Positions 63,098 through 64,000 of a stretch of DNA of 64,000 nucleotides are shown piece after piece. Position numbers and translations under genes: made by a program. Where the stretch lies: the NCBI RefSeq assembly GCF_004088395.1, contig NZ_CP035107.1:1379001-1443000 (forward strand). Reading direction: 5' to 3'. The notes under the pieces were generated by a model. The model was not told where the DNA came from. It searched no databases and was given only the letters and a program-made list of their open reading frames with translations. Numbering within the stretch: position 1 is the stretch's first letter; the number at the start of each line of letters is the position of its first letter. This stretch comes from Ornithobacterium rhinotracheale (lineage in GTDB: Bacteria > Bacteroidota > Bacteroidia > Flavobacteriales > Weeksellaceae).

Positions 63098-63129
63098 TTT
63101 GTTGATTGGTTCAAAAAATCATACATTTG
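63098..63129 (+). promoter_or_regulatory. promoter of the amidohydrolase gene
   Basis: TTTG (or an overlapping TTG at 63102), 20 (or 17) bases, then TACATTTG, a good match to the Bacteroidota consensus, 27 bases from the ATG and 17 bp from the end of element B3. Confidence 0.6.
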
Positions 63130-63155
63130 GGCAATTTATAACAAAAATCATCTCA

Positions 63156-64000
63156 ATGAGTACACTACAACACTTCGACCCGAAAGATGCAGTTATTGAA
63201 AAAATCAAAGAAAAAGGTGGCTGGGTAAACTGCCACGCACACCTCGACAGGGCTTACTCCCTGCAAAAAGACACTTTCTCGTTTACTAATTCTTATTTAA
63301 AAGAAAAATGGCACTTGGTAGATGAGATGAAAAAAAATTCTACCGTAGACATTATTTATGATAGAATGGCGCGTGCCATCGAGTATTTCTTGGAACAAGG
63401 CGCACAAGCCGTAGGCTCCTTCATTGATGTGGACGAGGTGATGCAAGACCGAAGCATCAAAGCGGCTCAAAGGATTATGGATAAATACGGAAAAGATATT
63501 GAAATCCGCTGGGCTAATCAGGTGTTAAAAGGTGTAATCGACCCGAAAGCTAGAGAGTGGTTTGACCTTTCTGCCGATTTTGTGGACATCATCGGGGGGC
63601 TACCTGCCAAAGATTTTGGTAGAGAGGAAGAGCACCTTGACATCCTTATGGAAACTGCCAAAGCTAAAAACAAATTAGTACATGTGCATGTGGATCAGTT
63701 CAACACAGACGAGGAAACTGAAACCGAGCTTTTAGCTAGAAAAACTATTGAGCACGGATTACAAGGTAAAGTAACCGCGGTGCACTCAATCTCAGTAGCT
63801 GCACATCCTAAAAAATACCGTTACGAATTATATGATTTAATCAACGAAGCACAAATGCATGTTATCTCATGCCCTACTGCGTGGATCGACCACAACCGTA
63901 CGGAGCGTTTGGCACCAAGCCACAACTCTGTAACACCAGTAGATGAGATGATTCCGCACGGGATTAATGTAGCTTTCGGGACTGATAATATTAATGATAT
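63156..64000 (+). CDS. cytosine-deaminase-like amidohydrolase (3' end outside the window)
   Basis: About 281 residues are visible. Metal-ligand motifs of the amidohydrolase superfamily appear in order: NCHAHLDRA (HxH, about residues 26-30), VHVHVDQFNTDEE, AVHSISVAAHP and, near the window edge, AFGTDNINDI with the metal-binding Asp. The order and spacing resemble CodA-type deaminases that act on cytosine or related heterocycles. The substrate is not certain, since the C-terminal part is missing. Confidence 0.85.
   Translation, partial: MSTLQHFDPKDAVIEKIKEKGGWVNCHAHLDRAYSLQKDTFSFTNSYLKEKWHLVDEMKKNSTVDIIYDRMARAIEYFLEQGAQAVGSFIDVDEVMQDRSIKAAQRIMDKYGKDIEIRWANQVLKGVIDPKAREWFDLSADFVDIIGGLPAKDFGREEEHLDILMETAKAKNKLVHVHVDQFNTDEETETELLARKTIEHGLQGKVTAVHSISVAAHPKKYRYELYDLINEAQMHVISCPTAWIDHNRTERLAPSHNSVTPVDEMIPHGINVAFGTDNIND

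Overview
The window looks like a low-GC Bacteroidota chromosome, most likely of class Flavobacteriia. Evidence: a SusC-type receptor, many promoters of the TTTG / TAnnTTTG type, BshA, QueH, DUF5686 and DUF6702 proteins, and IS982-family elements of the kind found in Riemerella and Ornithobacterium. The host-glycan genes (PL8 lyase, fucosidase, sialic acid uptake) suit an animal-associated bacterium. Ornithobacterium rhinotracheale is my best guess, but it is not proven by anything in the window.

Layout. 1-2.3 kb: 5' end of a susC gene on the minus strand, with a long upstream region holding a palindrome, an 11-bp inverted-repeat pair and a Met/Cys-rich mini-ORF behind a strong promoter. 2.4-5.1 kb: surface lipoprotein, argH and an SDR. 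5.3-10.4 kb: lactate-utilisation genes lutA, lutB and lutC, separated by a DUF488 gene and by a very AT-rich GmrSD-like (DUF262/DUF1524) gene. 10.6-12.2 kb: dapA and a Ser-Pro-Arg-Pro tRNA cluster. 12.3-13.3 kb: intact IS982-type element 'A' with an 8-bp target duplication. 13.3-17.3 kb: peptidoglycan amidase, GH3, small membrane protein and bshA. 17.3-26.7 kb: glycan foraging on the minus strand, with an operon epimerase > kelch/SSS transporter > nanQ > GH29 fucosidase, followed by a PL8 chondroitinase-ABC-like lyase. 26.8-28.5 kb: K+ channel and queH. 28.5-29.7 kb: truncated element A joined to an internally deleted derivative. 29.8-31.6 kb: poxB-like gene with an in-frame amber codon.

31.7-51.6 kb is mostly housekeeping: FUSC protein, ubiE/menG, a peptide-binding lipoprotein, yggS, DUF1015, a nucleoside permease, a bifunctional nuclease, etfBA, a TRIC channel, an AddA-like helicase-nuclease, pfkA-gapA, a NUDIX/wHTH regulator, pyrH and frr.

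51.7-56.7 kb is a decaying segment between two copies of a second IS982 element 'B'. It holds a beheaded gatC-like PTS IIC, a DUF308 gene broken by a UGA codon and the last 44 codons of kduI, beside two apparently intact small genes. Then come a membrane pyrophosphatase with a C-terminal OmpA domain, a DUF5686 outer-membrane protein, a 42-bp tandem repeat, a full copy of element B and the 5' part of a cytosine-deaminase-like amidohydrolase that runs off the window.

How the genes fit together: the PL8 lyase would release unsaturated uronic-acid disaccharides from chondroitin or hyaluronan, for which KduI acts downstream, and here kduI and an adjacent PTS permease are broken. The fucosidase, mutarotase-transporter, NanQ and epimerase form a sialic-acid/mucin branch, although no N-acetylneuraminate lyase is present. 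The LUD proteins and the broken poxB concern lactate and pyruvate.
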